Below are positions 30,448 through 39,857 of a stretch of DNA of 64,000 nt, one piece after another. Location of the stretch: positions 2,400,438 through 2,464,437 of the forward strand of contig OX638341.1 in NCBI GenBank assembly GCA_951812965.1, written 5' to 3'. The notes beneath the pieces were generated by a model. The model had not been told where the DNA came from, made no database searches, and saw nothing but the letters and a program-made list of their open reading frames with translations. Every line of letters begins with the position of its first letter. Positions within the stretch are counted from its first letter, which is position 1. Origin of the DNA: an uncultured Pseudohongiella sp. Its GTDB lineage: Bacteria > Pseudomonadota > Gammaproteobacteria > Pseudomonadales > Pseudohongiellaceae. The translations under genes and the position numbers were made by a program.

Positions 30448-31540
30448 GTTTTCCACCGGACCATACGCGCGCTACTGGTCGGACCTCGCGCGTTTGTTCG
30501 AGCCGCCCGCAAGCACGGCGCATCTGAAATCGGCGGCGGACGATTTCCAGGTTGTGGAAGAGTTGGGGTTCGCGCTGTCCGGCGCGGGCGAGCATCTTTG
30601 TATCGAAGTTGAAAAAACCGGCCTGACGACAAACCAGACGGTACGCCGCCTGGCGGAAACAACGGGACTCAAGCGGGCTGATATCGGCTATGCCGGGATG
30701 AAAGACCGTCGCGCTGTCACCAGGCAGTGGTTCAGCTTGCGGCTGCCCGAATGCGAAGAAACGCGGCTACATTCGATTGACGACGAGAGCTTGCGCATTG
30801 TCCAGTCTCGTCGCAATAACCGCAAGATTCGCATCGGCAGCCATCGCGCGAATCGCTTTCACATTATCTTGCGTGATTTCCTAGGTGAGCAGGAAGACAT
30901 GGAGCGCAGGTTGCGCGTACTGGCGCAACAGGGAGGTCCGAATTATTTCGGACCCCAGCGTTTCGGGCGGTGTTTCGGTAATCTCAGGGAAATAGAACAG
31001 CATATTCGTGATAAAAATATCGCAAAAATCCCAAGATCCTCACGATCACTGTTATATTCCGCAGCCAGGGCCGTATTGTTCAATCTGGTGCTTTCCGCAA
31101 GGCTGGCGCAGGGAAGTTGGGATCGTTATCTACCGGGTGATGTCCTGAGCCTCGATGGGTCAGGACGGCTTTTTCTGCCGGAAGCGGGAAATCGGAACGA
31201 ATCGTTGCGGCAAAGGCTCAAGGACATGGACATTCATGTTACGGGCCCACTGCCGGGCGCGGCTCCGGCGGAACGGAAGTATGTAACTCACGGCCAGGCT
31301 GCCGATATTGAAATTGCGGCACTGCGGCAAAACACCGCCATGCTCGATTGGCTCAGGCGGGAAGGACTGCAGGCCGGACGAAGACCGTTGCGCTTCGCGC
31401 CACGGGAATTGAACTGGAGCTGGAAGAGCGGAAATCTGGTACTGCGCTTCACGCTTGCGCGGGGATGTTACGCCACCAGTCTGCTCAGAGAATTATGCAT
31501 AACAGATGGAAGCGAACAGGAAACCGAACTTGAATCTTGA
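30440..31540 (+). CDS. truD: tRNA pseudouridine(13) synthase TruD
   Basis: TruD converts U13 of tRNA-Glu to pseudouridine. The 366-residue protein shows the catalytic Asp in YAGMKDRRAVTRQWFSL, the family motif GGPNYFGPQRFGRCFGNL, and the TRUD insertion followed by LRFTLARGCYATSLLREL at the end. Length is close to E. coli TruD (349). It overlaps ispF at its start and pcm by 35 bases at its end. Confidence 0.95.
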   Translation: MSEFSTGPYARYWSDLARLFEPPASTAHLKSAADDFQVVEELGFALSGAGEHLCIEVEKTGLTTNQTVRRLAETTGLKRADIGYAGMKDRRAVTRQWFSLRLPECEETRLHSIDDESLRIVQSRRNNRKIRIGSHRANRFHIILRDFLGEQEDMERRLRVLAQQGGPNYFGPQRFGRCFGNLREIEQHIRDKNIAKIPRSSRSLLYSAARAVLFNLVLSARLAQGSWDRYLPGDVLSLDGSGRLFLPEAGNRNESLRQRLKDMDIHVTGPLPGAAPAERKYVTHGQAADIEIAALRQNTAMLDWLRREGLQAGRRPLRFAPRELNWSWKSGNLVLRFTLARGCYATSLLRELCITDGSEQETELES

Positions 31541-32183
31541 CGGCATTGGAGTAAAAACGCCGCGAAAGCGAGAGCGGCTGGTGGACAAGCTCAAGGACAA
31601 GGGCATACGCAACGCAAACGTGCTTGACGCGATCAGGACGACGCCGCGGCATATCTTCATAGACCCGGCCTTTTCCCATCTTTCCTACGATGACATTCCA
31701 GTCAATATCGGCTACAAGCAGACGATATCCCAGCCATTCGTCGTCGCGCGGATGACCGAAGCGGTGCTCGAAGCCGGCCCGTTGAACCGGGTACTTGAAA
31801 TCGGAACCGGCTGTGGCTACCAGACCGCGATCATCGCGCCTCTGGTCGGGGAAGTTTACAGCATGGAGCGAATCAAGCCCCTGCACGACAAGGCCGTTGC
31901 CAACCTTGAGGCATTGGGCCTGGAAAACGCACATCTGATTCACGGCGACGGCAGTCTGGGTTACCCGGACAAGAGTCCTTATGACGCGATCATCGTCACC
32001 GCGGCGCCGCTGGGAATTCCGAACGAACTGCTCGCGCAACTCGCCCAGAACGGCCGGCTGGTCATACCGGTAGGCGGTTCGGGCAGCCAGGAATTGCGCC
32101 TGATTACCCGCAAAAAAGACCAGTTCATCAGCCGGCTGCTCGATCACGTCAGGTTCGTTCCCTTGCTGAAAGGACAGGTGTGA
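31506..32183 (+). CDS. pcm: Protein-L-isoaspartate O-methyltransferase
   Basis: Pcm uses SAM to methylate isoaspartyl residues so that damaged proteins can be repaired. The 225-residue protein has the N-terminal helices ending in TPRHIFIDPAFSHLSYDD, GYKQTISQPFVVARM, the SAM loop LEIGTGCGYQTAI, VYSMERIKPL, GDGSLGYPDKSPYDAIIVTAA and QNGRLVIPVG. In E. coli surE lies between truD and pcm; here it is absent and the two genes overlap directly. Confidence 0.95.
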   Translation: MEANRKPNLNLDGIGVKTPRKRERLVDKLKDKGIRNANVLDAIRTTPRHIFIDPAFSHLSYDDIPVNIGYKQTISQPFVVARMTEAVLEAGPLNRVLEIGTGCGYQTAIIAPLVGEVYSMERIKPLHDKAVANLEALGLENAHLIHGDGSLGYPDKSPYDAIIVTAAPLGIPNELLAQLAQNGRLVIPVGGSGSQELRLITRKKDQFISRLLDHVRFVPLLKGQV

Positions 32184-32205
32184 TATTGACCTCGAGCCGC
32201 TCCCG

Positions 32206-33168
32206 ATGAGCAGATCCGCCGACAGCGCCGCGCAACATCTGCTGGTCTATGCCAAGGGGATGATCATGGGGATCAGCGATTCCGTGCCCGGAGTCTCCGG
32301 CGGCACTATTGCCGTCGCCGCGAATATCTACGACCGCATCATCTACGCCGTTCGCGCCATCGACGCGGACGCTTTGCGGCTGCTGCTGGCCGGGCGCCTG
32401 CAAGAATGCTGGCGGCATGTGGACGGAACTTTCCTGCTTGCGCTCGGGCTCGGCATCGGCAGCGGCCTCTTGCTCGGCGCAAACCTGATCGTTTACCTGA
32501 TCGAGAACAATCCCGAACCCCTGCGCGCCTTTTTCATCGGCCTCATTGCGGCCGCCATCTGGTTGCTGCGCGGGGAAACAGTCCTGCGCGACTGGCGCAA
32601 CGCACTGTCGGCGGCGGTCGGGGCGCTGTTCGTGTTGCTGGTGTCCATGGCCTCTCCGGGGGAGATCCGGCCCTCGACTTTCTACCTGTTCCTTTGCGGC
32701 ATGATCGCGGTCAGCGCGATGTTACTGCCCGGACTTTCCGGAGCTTTCATCCTGCTCTTGCTCGGCGCCTATCAATACATGCTGATCGCGCTGACCGGCT
32801 TCGATATCCCGGTTCTGCTGATTTTTCTGGCCGGCTGCGTACTCGGTGTACTGCTGATGTCGAGAATTGTCGGCTGGCTGCTGCGCCGGCATCGCCGGCG
32901 GGCCTATGGCTTCATCTGCGGCTTGCTCGCCGGATCGATACCCGCCCTCTGGCCCTGGCAGATGGCGATCGATTCCGGCGCGGCAATGCAATTCCTGGCG
33001 AATCGGCCCGTTGCGCCCGCTGAATATCTGGCGCTGACCGGGCAGGAGCCGATGATCCCGATCTGCCTGGCGGCATTGCTGGTGGGTCTTGGCCTGACTC
33101 TGGCGGCGCGAAGATCATCGCGCTGCAGCCCTTCAGCCACGAGCGCGGCAGACGATAAATCACTATGA
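32206..33168 (+). CDS. DUF368 (PopT-type) undecaprenyl-phosphate translocase family protein
   Basis: A 320-residue polytopic inner-membrane protein with about eight to nine hydrophobic segments and the DUF368 opening KGMIMGISDSVPGVSGGTIAVA (residues 17-38), repeated in related form as GLSGAFILLLLGAY. Members of this family (PopT) have been shown to recycle undecaprenyl phosphate across the membrane. That would fit with uppS elsewhere in the window. It is inserted between pcm and nlpD, which are normally adjacent. Function is inferred from family alone. Confidence 0.85.
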   Translation: MSRSADSAAQHLLVYAKGMIMGISDSVPGVSGGTIAVAANIYDRIIYAVRAIDADALRLLLAGRLQECWRHVDGTFLLALGLGIGSGLLLGANLIVYLIENNPEPLRAFFIGLIAAAIWLLRGETVLRDWRNALSAAVGALFVLLVSMASPGEIRPSTFYLFLCGMIAVSAMLLPGLSGAFILLLLGAYQYMLIALTGFDIPVLLIFLAGCVLGVLLMSRIVGWLLRRHRRRAYGFICGLLAGSIPALWPWQMAIDSGAAMQFLANRPVAPAEYLALTGQEPMIPICLAALLVGLGLTLAARRSSRCSPSATSAADDKSL

Positions 33169-33202
33169 ATCTCTCCGGATTCCGTACACATCCCGGGGCG
33201 AC

Positions 33203-34051
33203 ATGAAAATGAACATTCCAAATCGTGCATATTGCCGTCTGGGATTGCTTGCGCTGCTGGCTGCACTGCTTGCCTGCGGTTCGCCGCGGGCGCCGATTCG
33301 CGACCAAGGCAGGGCGTTCCCGAACCGCGAGCCGGAAATCGTTCGGGACAGCGGTCCCGTGGTTTTCCTGCCGACGGACTATTCCGCGGCTACTGGTCAG
33401 CCCGGCATTCATCGCGTCAGGGAAGGCGATACCTTGTTCGCCATCGCGTTCATGTACGGTGTCGACTACCGGGAAGTGGCCGCGGCCAACAATCTCTCGC
33501 CGCCCTATACGATTTACGTCGAACAGGAACTGAAGTTGAACGCGAACGTGCCGGACCCGGCGGCGCCATCGGGCGCAACCGCCAGCGCGAGCGCGGCCGC
33601 ACCGAGTGCCGGGATTCAGCGCCGGCCCATCGATCGGCGCCCGTCGGCGCCCTTGTCAAGCGGACAATCGTCGCTTTCTTCGGGATCTTCTTCGGGTAGC
33701 TGGCAATGGCCGCTCGCCGACCGCGGCTCGACCGAATATCGTCCGGATATCAACAACCGCCTCGATATCGAAGCGAAAGCCGGAGATTCGGTACTCGCTG
33801 CCAGGGACGGTGAAGTCGTTTATTCGCGCCCCTTCGGAGATGACGAGGGCTCCCTGCTCATCATTCGCCATGACGAACGCTATCTCAGCGCCTATACGCA
33901 AACGGGCAGGGTGCTGGTGGAAACCGGAGAAAGGGTTGAGGCGGGCCAGGCCATCGTCGAACTCGAACCGGTCGATTCCGGTTCGCCCATGGTCTATTTC
34001 AACGTGCAGCGCGACGGTAACTTCGTCGACCCGACCGGCTTGTTGCCGTAG
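33203..34051 (+). CDS. nlpD: NlpD-like lipoprotein with LysM and degenerate M23 domain
   Basis: NlpD activates the amidase AmiC during cell separation. The 282-residue precursor has a lipoprotein signal peptide with lipobox LLAC (Cys25), a LysM domain (HRVREGDTLFAIAFMYGVDY..LKL, about residues 70-112), an Ala/Ser/Pro-rich linker and a C-terminal LytM/M23-like domain (WQWPL..VDPTGLLP). The zinc His residues of active M23 enzymes are not conserved (for example YLSAYTQ), as expected for NlpD activators. rpoS, which usually follows nlpD, is missing. ATG 33209 is an alternative start. Confidence 0.88.
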   Translation: MKMNIPNRAYCRLGLLALLAALLACGSPRAPIRDQGRAFPNREPEIVRDSGPVVFLPTDYSAATGQPGIHRVREGDTLFAIAFMYGVDYREVAAANNLSPPYTIYVEQELKLNANVPDPAAPSGATASASAAAPSAGIQRRPIDRRPSAPLSSGQSSLSSGSSSGSWQWPLADRGSTEYRPDINNRLDIEAKAGDSVLAARDGEVVYSRPFGDDEGSLLIIRHDERYLSAYTQTGRVLVETGERVEAGQAIVELEPVDSGSPMVYFNVQRDGNFVDPTGLLP

Positions 34052-34079
34052 GCAATGGCGCGGTGCCCGCACCGAACAC

Positions 34080-34099
34080 GGGCGAGGCATGCCTCGCCC
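34080..34099. repeat. REP-like palindrome, type A
   Basis: Perfect 20-bp palindrome GGGCGAGGCATGCCTCGCCC followed by CCTAC. It is identical to copies at 37343 and in the 53901-54376 array. Confidence 0.85.
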
Positions 34100-34206
34100 C
34101 TACGGCATATGCGGACATCACGGAATCATTCCGAAACCTGTAAGGGTGACCCAGACCCGGTTCCGTGTGATGCGCGGGCACAACGATGTTGATCGGAATC
34201 CAGTCG

Positions 34207-34226
34207 GGGCGACGCATGCGTCGCCC
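34207..34226. repeat. REP-like palindrome, type B
   Basis: Perfect 20-bp palindrome GGGCGACGCATGCGTCGCCC. It differs from type A by a compensating swap at mirror positions (G/C for C/G), so the self-complementarity is preserved. Confidence 0.85.
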
Positions 34227-34240
34227 GCTCGGATGAGCTC

Positions 34241-34564
34241 TTACTTTTCCAGATACTTGAGTTTGTCCTTGACGTCGGTCCAATCTTCGGCGTCGGGAAG
34301 TGGATCCTTCTTTTCGGTGATGTTAGGCCATGTTTCGGCCAATTCGGCGTTCAGGTCGAGAAATTTCTGCTGATCTTCGGGCAATTCGTCTTCGGCATAG
34401 ATTGCATCCACCGGACATTCTGGTTCGCACAAGGCGCAGTCAATGCATTCGTCGGGATGAATAACCAGAAAATTGGGGCCTTCGTAGAAACAATCCACGG
34501 GACAGACTTCCACGCAATCGGTGTGCTTGCATCGAATGCAGTTATCGCCAACAACAAAGGTCAT
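34241..34564 (-). CDS. fdxA: 7Fe ferredoxin FdxA
   Basis: A 107-residue soluble electron carrier with one [3Fe-4S] and one [4Fe-4S] cluster. Ligand motifs are [21 protein letters not shown] (residues 9-29) and [16 protein letters not shown] (about 40-55). The acidic C-terminus is typical. The start overlaps the mutS stop (ATGA on the minus strand). mutS-fdxA pairing is common in gammaproteobacteria. Confidence 0.95.
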   Translation of the reverse strand: MTFVVGDNCIRCKHTDCVEVCPVDCFYEGPNFLVIHPDECIDCALCEPECPVDAIYAEDELPEDQQKFLDLNAELAETWPNITEKKDPLPDAEDWTDVKDKLKYLEK

Positions 34565-37281
34565 GAGTCGTTCCTATCGTTCCTTTCGTTACACCTGACT
34601 GACAGTTTGGACTTCAACTCGTAGAGAATGGTCAGGGCTTCTCTGGCGGTGATCGTGTCCGGATCCAGCTTTTCGAGATAGTCGAGAGCCGGATGGTCTT
34701 GCCTGAAAAGGCCAATATCCAGCCCGGAAGGAGCCGATTCCTTTCCGGCAGCCGATTCTAAAGCAGATTGCCCCGCAACAGAAGGGGGGTTATGCCGTTC
34801 GGCTTCAAGCTGCTGGAGTTTACCGCGCGCCTGACTGATGACCGGAGCGGGAATGCCGGCGAGCTGTGCGACCTGCAGCCCGTAGCTGCGGCTCGCCGGC
34901 CCCGGTTTTACCGAGTGCAGCAAGACGATACCGCTATCGTGTTCGGCGGCGTCGAGATGCACATTGATGATTCCGGGAATCTGATCCGCCAGCGCGGTCA
35001 ATTCAAAGTAGTGGGTTGCGAAAAGTGTGAAGGAACCGACGTTTTCGGCAATATGCACAGCCGCGGCCCAGGCCAGGGACAGACCATCGAACGTGCTGGT
35101 GCCGCGGCCGATTTCATCCATCAGCACCAGGCTTTCCGAAGTGGCGTTATGCAGGATGGCCGCGGTCTCGATCATTTCCACCATAAAGGTCGAACGGCCG
35201 CCGGCGAGATCGTCGGCCGAACCGATCCGCGTGAAAATGCGGTCGACGGGTCCGATCGCCGCCTCGCGCGCGGGAACGCAACTGCCGGACAAGGCGAGCA
35301 GCACGATAAGCGCCGTTTGCCGCATATACGTCGATTTTCCGCCCATATTGGGGCCGGTGACGATCAGCATCCTGCGCTCGTCATCCATGTAAAGATCATT
35401 GGCGACAAATTCCTGTTCGGACACTTGCTCCACAACCGGATGGCGCCCGCCGCTGATTTCTATTCCGGCCGTACCGCGCAACACGGGCCGGCTGTATTCG
35501 AGACTGGTCGCGCGTTCGGCGAAATTGCTCAAAACGTCGAGTTCCGCCAGCCCGCCGGCGCAGACGAGCAGGGCGGGCAGCGAATCCGCGAGATTGTCGA
35601 GCAACGCTTCGTACAACTCCTTCTCACGCGCCAGGGCCTTGCTTTTCGCGCTGAGAATCTGGTCTTCGAATTCCTTCAGCTCCGGCGTGATATAGCGTTC
35701 GGCGTTCTTCAGGGTTTGCCGCCGCATGTAATCCGCGGGCAATCCGGCGGCAACGGACTGTCCCTTGCTGACTTCGATGAAATAGCCATGAACCCGGTTG
35801 AACCCGACCTTGAGCGTGCTCAGGCCGGTCTGGCGCCTCTCGCGCTGTTCGAGTTCGACCAGGTATTCCCCGGCGTTGCTGCTCAGATTGCGCAGGCGGT
35901 CGAGTTCCGCGTCATAACCTTCGGCGATGACGCCGCCTTCACGGATGACCTGCGCCGGTTCTTCCCTGACCGCCCGGCGGAGCAGATCCGCCTCGCGCGG
36001 AAACTCGCCGATGCGCTCGACCAGATGACGCAGGTGCGGAGTTTGCAGTTCCGCAAGCTGCCGCTGGAGGGCGGGCAGGGATTCGAGCGCAATTTGCAGC
36101 CTCGACAGATCGCGCGGCCGCGACGAACGCAGGCCGATCCTGGCCAGGATGCGTTCCAGATCCCCGACATCTTCCAGTAACTTGCCAAAGACCTCGAACC
36201 GGTAGTTCTCGCGCAAGGCGCTGACCGTGTCCTGGCGATGCAGCAATTCGTTCCGGTCGCGCAGCGGCCGGCTGATCCAGCGCGCCAGCAATCTCGAACC
36301 CATCGGCGTTGCGCAACGGTCCACGACCGACAGCAGCGTGTTGGCGCGGCCGCCGGCGAGATTTACCTCGATTTCGAGATTGCGCCGGCTGACCGCATCG
36401 ATGATGACGCTGTCGCGCTGCCGTTCCACGCGCAGGCCCTGTACATGGGGCAAGTCTGCGCGCTGGGTCTCGCGCAGGTATTGCAGCAGGCAGCCGGCGG
36501 CCTGCAGAGCCGCTTCCATGTCTTCGCAATCGAATGCGGTCAGGTCGTTCACCCCGAACTGGCGGCTTAATGCGCGAACCGCGCCTTCGAGTTCGAACTC
36601 CCATTCGGGGCGCGGCCGCAAGGCAGGATGCCGCAGATGTTCGTTCAGATTCGACAAGGTCTCCGGCAGAAGGATTTCCGCGGGGCGCAATCGCTCGAGT
36701 TCGTTCGACAACGCTTCCTTGCCGTTGACTTCGGACAACACGAAACGCCCGCTGCTGACATCGATGCCGGCCAACCCGAACGTTTCGGCGCCGCCGCCGC
36801 AGATCGCCAGCAAGTTGTTGTCGCGGCGCGCATCTAGCAAGGCTTCGTCGCTGACGGTGCCGGGAGTGATGATGCGAACGACTTCGCGTTGTACCGGTCC
36901 CTTGCTCTTGGCCGGATCGCCGATCTGCTCGCAGATGGCGACCGACTTGCCGGCTTCAACGAGGCGCGCGAGATAACGATCGGCGGAATGGTAGGGGACG
37001 CCGCACATGGGAATGGGCGAGCCCGCCGACTTGCCGCGGGCGGTGAGGGCGATATCGAGAAGTTCCGCGGCGACCCTGGCGTCGTCGTAAAACAACTCGT
37101 AAAAGTCCCCCATCCGATAGAACAGCAGGCAGTCCGGATGCTGCGCCTTGATGCGCAGGTACTGCTGCATCATGGGGGTATGTGAGGCGTTATCTGGCAA
37201 GTCGGGGCAGGCTTCCGATCCAGGCTGCAAAGCCGGAAATTCTACATGGTTTGCCAGCGCCGGGTATAGGTTCAGAAACAT
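34561..37281 (-). CDS. mutS: DNA mismatch repair protein MutS
   Basis: MutS recognises mismatches and small loops and recruits MutL. The protein has [17 protein letters not shown], the mismatch-binding [11 protein letters not shown] (Phe-x-Glu), SIPM..GVPYHS-like, [20 protein letters not shown], Walker [14 protein letters not shown], the dimer motif [17 protein letters not shown], and [18 protein letters not shown]. The frame is open to 37353, but those codons lie in a REP-like palindrome. ATG 37281 gives 906 residues; family N-termini suggest the true start may be nearer HTPMMQQY (ATG 37173 or an upstream TTG). The start is therefore uncertain. Confidence 0.95.
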   Translation of the reverse strand: MFLNLYPALANHVEFPALQPGSEACPDLPDNASHTPMMQQYLRIKAQHPDCLLFYRMGDFYELFYDDARVAAELLDIALTARGKSAGSPIPMCGVPYHSADRYLARLVEAGKSVAICEQIGDPAKSKGPVQREVVRIITPGTVSDEALLDARRDNNLLAICGGGAETFGLAGIDVSSGRFVLSEVNGKEALSNELERLRPAEILLPETLSNLNEHLRHPALRPRPEWEFELEGAVRALSRQFGVNDLTAFDCEDMEAALQAAGCLLQYLRETQRADLPHVQGLRVERQRDSVIIDAVSRRNLEIEVNLAGGRANTLLSVVDRCATPMGSRLLARWISRPLRDRNELLHRQDTVSALRENYRFEVFGKLLEDVGDLERILARIGLRSSRPRDLSRLQIALESLPALQRQLAELQTPHLRHLVERIGEFPREADLLRRAVREEPAQVIREGGVIAEGYDAELDRLRNLSSNAGEYLVELEQRERRQTGLSTLKVGFNRVHGYFIEVSKGQSVAAGLPADYMRRQTLKNAERYITPELKEFEDQILSAKSKALAREKELYEALLDNLADSLPALLVCAGGLAELDVLSNFAERATSLEYSRPVLRGTAGIEISGGRHPVVEQVSEQEFVANDLYMDDERRMLIVTGPNMGGKSTYMRQTALIVLLALSGSCVPAREAAIGPVDRIFTRIGSADDLAGGRSTFMVEMIETAAILHNATSESLVLMDEIGRGTSTFDGLSLAWAAAVHIAENVGSFTLFATHYFELTALADQIPGIINVHLDAAEHDSGIVLLHSVKPGPASRSYGLQVAQLAGIPAPVISQARGKLQQLEAERHNPPSVAGQSALESAAGKESAPSGLDIGLFRQDHPALDYLEKLDPDTITAREALTILYELKSKLSVRCNERNDRNDS

Positions 37282-37293
37282 GTGAGACCGCAG

Positions 37294-37313
37294 GGGCGAG
37301 GCATGCCTTGCCC
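37294..37313. repeat. REP-like palindrome, type A with one mismatch
   Basis: GGGCGAGGCATGCCTTGCCC: the type A palindrome with a single T/C change, directly upstream of the mutS start region. Confidence 0.75.
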
Positions 37314-37342
37314 GCGAATGGCCCAGAAACCGTGCGACTGAC

Positions 37343-37362
37343 GGGCGAGGCATGCCTCGCCC
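37343..37362. repeat. REP-like palindrome, type A
   Basis: A perfect type A palindrome followed by CCTACATGCTGAACCC. This flank resembles the CCTACAGGCTGAAGCC that follows the copy at 52356, so the mobile unit may extend beyond the palindrome. Confidence 0.8.
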
Positions 37363-37464
37363 CTACATGCTGAACCCGCACAGCCGGTGGACCGTCTCCG
37401 CGATATAAAGCAAAATTTCTCCCATGGGACACCCACTCCTGGCGGCGCAACTCGGGATACACAT

Positions 37465-37959
37465 ATGAGTCAACACGAAAAACCGGTTTCTCTGGCCGCG
37501 CGGGTCGGCGAAAGGCTGCTCGCGCGCAAACTGCTGCTCGCCACCGCCGAATCCTGCACCGGCGGCTGGGTGTCCCAGGCAATTACGGCGATTGCGGGCA
37601 GTTCCGCCTGGTTCGATTGCGGGTTCATTACTTATTCCAACGAGGCAAAACGAAAACTGCTGGATGTGCCGGCCGGTCTGCTCGAAATCGACGGCCCCGG
37701 CGCGGTCAGCGAAGAAACGGTGCTGGCCATGACCGCGGGTGCGGTCGCCAACAGCCGGGCCCGGGTAGCGGTCGCGGTCAGCGGCATAGCCGGACCGGAT
37801 GGCGGTAGCCCTGAAAAACCTGTCGGCACGGTCTGGATCGCCTGGCAATGGGAGCAGCGGCGGCTTGCGCGCAAGTTTCAATTCAGTGGGGACAGAACCG
37901 CGGTCCGCGAGGCCTCTGTGCTGGCAGCGCTTGAAGGATTGCTGGCGCTACTGGACTGA
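37465..37959 (+). CDS. pncC: Nicotinamide-nucleotide amidohydrolase PncC (CinA C-terminal domain)
   Basis: PncC deamidates nicotinamide mononucleotide to nicotinate mononucleotide in NAD recycling. The 164-residue protein consists only of the CinA C-terminal domain: LLATAESCTGGWVSQAITAIAGSSAWFDCGFITYSN, GAVSEETVLAMTAGA and VAVSGIAGPDGGSPEKPVGTVWIA. ATG 37465 is chosen; upstream codons are not family-like. It stands directly before recA, as does E. coli pncC (ygaD). Confidence 0.94.
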   Translation: MSQHEKPVSLAARVGERLLARKLLLATAESCTGGWVSQAITAIAGSSAWFDCGFITYSNEAKRKLLDVPAGLLEIDGPGAVSEETVLAMTAGAVANSRARVAVAVSGIAGPDGGSPEKPVGTVWIAWQWEQRRLARKFQFSGDRTAVREASVLAALEGLLALLD

Positions 37960-38009
37960 AAAGAGGCGCCGGAGAAAACTTTCTAAAGTATTTGCAGTAA
38001 CTGCCAATA

Positions 38010-38029
38010 TACTGTTTGAATATACAGTA
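38010..38029 (+). promoter_or_regulatory. LexA-binding SOS box of recA
   Basis: TACTGTTTGAATATACAGTA matches the consensus TACTG-TATATATATA-CAGTA at all the conserved half-site positions (CTGT-N8-ACAG). It lies 178 bases before the recA ATG. The leader is therefore long. A second short palindrome, GCAGT-A-ACTGC, is at 37994-38004. By analogy with E. coli the box should overlap the recA promoter, though the flanking -35 and -10 hexamers are weak. Confidence 0.88.
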
Positions 38030-38206
38030 ATCTGCCGTGTAGCCAATTCGCCCGGTTTGCTTCCGAATTCAGGCAAAATTCAGAAATTGGACTAGGCTGT
38101 TGGCAGTAGCGGTTGAACTGGCAACCAGGAGCATTGGACTTATCGCGCAACTGGAACTCATGGAACCAGCTACGGTTGTGATTCACTGACAGACAAGGGA
38201 AATACC

Positions 38207-39286
38207 ATGATGCAAGACAGCAAGAACGACCAAGGCAAGGAAAAGGCGCTGAATGCCGCCCTGGCTCAGATCGAGCGGCAATTCGGCAAAGGTTCCATGA
38301 TGCGTCTCGGCGATAACGATCGCCAGGCGATACCCGCGATTTCGACCGGCTCGCTCGGGCTCGACATCGCCCTCGGCATCGGCGGCCTGCCGCGCGGCAG
38401 GATCGTCGAGATTTACGGCCCGGAGTCATCCGGCAAGACCACGTTGACCCTGCAGGTCATCGCCCAGGCCCAGCGCGCCGGCGGCAGTTGCGCCTTCATC
38501 GACGCCGAACACGCGCTCGACCCAGTATACGCCGCGAAGTTGGGCGTGGATGTGGAAAACCTGCTGGTCAGTCAACCCGACACCGGCGAGCAGGCGCTGG
38601 AGATTTGCGACATGGTCGTGCGTTCCGGCGCGCTTGATGTCGTCGTGATCGACTCGGTGGCGGCATTGACGCCCAAGGCGGAGATCGAAGGCGAGATGGG
38701 CGACAGTCACATGGGCCTGCAAGCCCGGTTGATGTCCCAGGCGCTGCGCAAAATGGCGGGCAACATCAAAAACTCCAATACCCTGGTGATTTTCATCAAT
38801 CAGATTCGCATGAAGATCGGCGTCATGTTCGGGTCTCCGGAAACCACGACCGGCGGCAATGCGCTGAAGTTTTACTCCTCGGTGCGGCTCGACATCCGAC
38901 GTATCGGCACGATCAAGGACGGCGATGAAGTCGTCGGTAACGAAACCCGGGTGAAAGTCGTCAAGAACAAGGTTTCACCACCGTTCCGGCAGGCGGAATT
39001 CCAGATCCTGTACGGCGAGGGAATTTTTCAGCTCGGCGAAGTGATCGATCTCGCGGTCAAATACGGCCTGGTGGATAAATCCGGCGCCTGGTACGCCTAT
39101 CAGGGCGAGAAAATCGGCCAGGGCAAGAAGAATGTCGCCGCCTACTTGCAGGAGAATTCCGCTATCGCCGAGGAAATTGAATCGGCGATCAGGGCCCGCA
39201 CCCTGGAAGGAGACCAGCAGAGTAAAGCGCGGGAACAGGCAGGTCATGACGACGTGGTCGTGCTTGCCGACTCCCGGAAATCGTAA
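38207..39286 (+). CDS. recA: Recombinase A
   Basis: RecA forms filaments on single-stranded DNA, performs strand exchange and triggers LexA self-cleavage. The 359-residue protein has [25 protein letters not shown], Walker A GPESSGKT (71-78), [13 protein letters not shown], Walker [16 protein letters not shown]-binding loop L1 ([22 protein letters not shown]), loop L2 ([26 protein letters not shown]) and the acidic C-terminus. AAGGGAAA precedes two adjacent ATG codons (38207, 38210). It is controlled by the SOS box upstream and is followed by its regulator recX. Confidence 0.98.
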   Translation: MMQDSKNDQGKEKALNAALAQIERQFGKGSMMRLGDNDRQAIPAISTGSLGLDIALGIGGLPRGRIVEIYGPESSGKTTLTLQVIAQAQRAGGSCAFIDAEHALDPVYAAKLGVDVENLLVSQPDTGEQALEICDMVVRSGALDVVVIDSVAALTPKAEIEGEMGDSHMGLQARLMSQALRKMAGNIKNSNTLVIFINQIRMKIGVMFGSPETTTGGNALKFYSSVRLDIRRIGTIKDGDEVVGNETRVKVVKNKVSPPFRQAEFQILYGEGIFQLGEVIDLAVKYGLVDKSGAWYAYQGEKIGQGKKNVAAYLQENSAIAEEIESAIRARTLEGDQQSKAREQAGHDDVVVLADSRKS

Positions 39287-39313
39287 CCGCGATACCGGCC
39301 CGTAATTAGTCAG

Positions 39314-39784
39314 ATGAGCGAATCCGACTCCATGGCGCTGCGCCGCCGCGCCATGGATTTTCTCGCGCGCCGGGAGCATTCCCGACATGAACTCGCAGGC
39401 AAGTTGCGGCAACGATTCCCGGAAGAAAATCCGGAACTGATCGATTCTGTGCTGGAAAAGCTGGCGGCCGAAAATCTGCAGTCGGACCGCCGTTTCGCTG
39501 AAGAATATTTGCGCATGCGCATGCGGCGCGGCTTCGGTTGGCTGTATATTCGCGCCCAACTCCAATCCCGTGGAGTGGCTGATTCGATTGTTTCCGATCT
39601 TGCTCGGCCGGACGAAGAATGGTTGAACCTGGCCGATGATCTCGTGGCTTCCCGACTATGCGACCAGGAAAACTTTTCGCCGGGAAGCCGGAACCATCAG
39701 CGTATCTTCAGATTCCTGCAAGGACGGGGCTTTCCTGCCGAAATTGCGCAGAAGTCACTGCGAAACCGATACCGCGTACTGTAA
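39314..39784 (+). CDS. recX: Regulatory protein RecX
   Basis: RecX binds RecA filaments and limits their extension. The 156-residue helical protein has ALRRRAMDFLARREHSRHELAGKLRQRF, LQSDRRFAEEYLRMRMRRGFGWLYIRAQLQSRGV and a C-terminal helical repeat ending IFRFLQGRGFPAEIAQKSL. It lies 27 bases after recA, so co-induction by DNA damage is expected. alaS, the usual next gene, is not here. Confidence 0.93.
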   Translation: MSESDSMALRRRAMDFLARREHSRHELAGKLRQRFPEENPELIDSVLEKLAAENLQSDRRFAEEYLRMRMRRGFGWLYIRAQLQSRGVADSIVSDLARPDEEWLNLADDLVASRLCDQENFSPGSRNHQRIFRFLQGRGFPAEIAQKSLRNRYRVL

Positions 39785-39857
39785 ATTCTATTTTTCTCCA
39801 GTAAGATTTCCGAAAACCAGAGCTTCATCGGAAGCTTCTCCACATGGAATCCGGCAA

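Larger units (their letters stand above)
34052..34240. other. Convergent nlpD-fdxA gap with two REP-like palindromes
   Basis: The gap between the ends of nlpD (plus) and fdxA (minus) holds a type A palindrome at 34080-34099, a 13-bp hairpin CGGAAT-C-ATTCCG at 34121-34133 and a type B palindrome at 34207-34226. No gene is seen. The palindromes may act as transcription barriers between the convergent genes. Confidence 0.7.
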
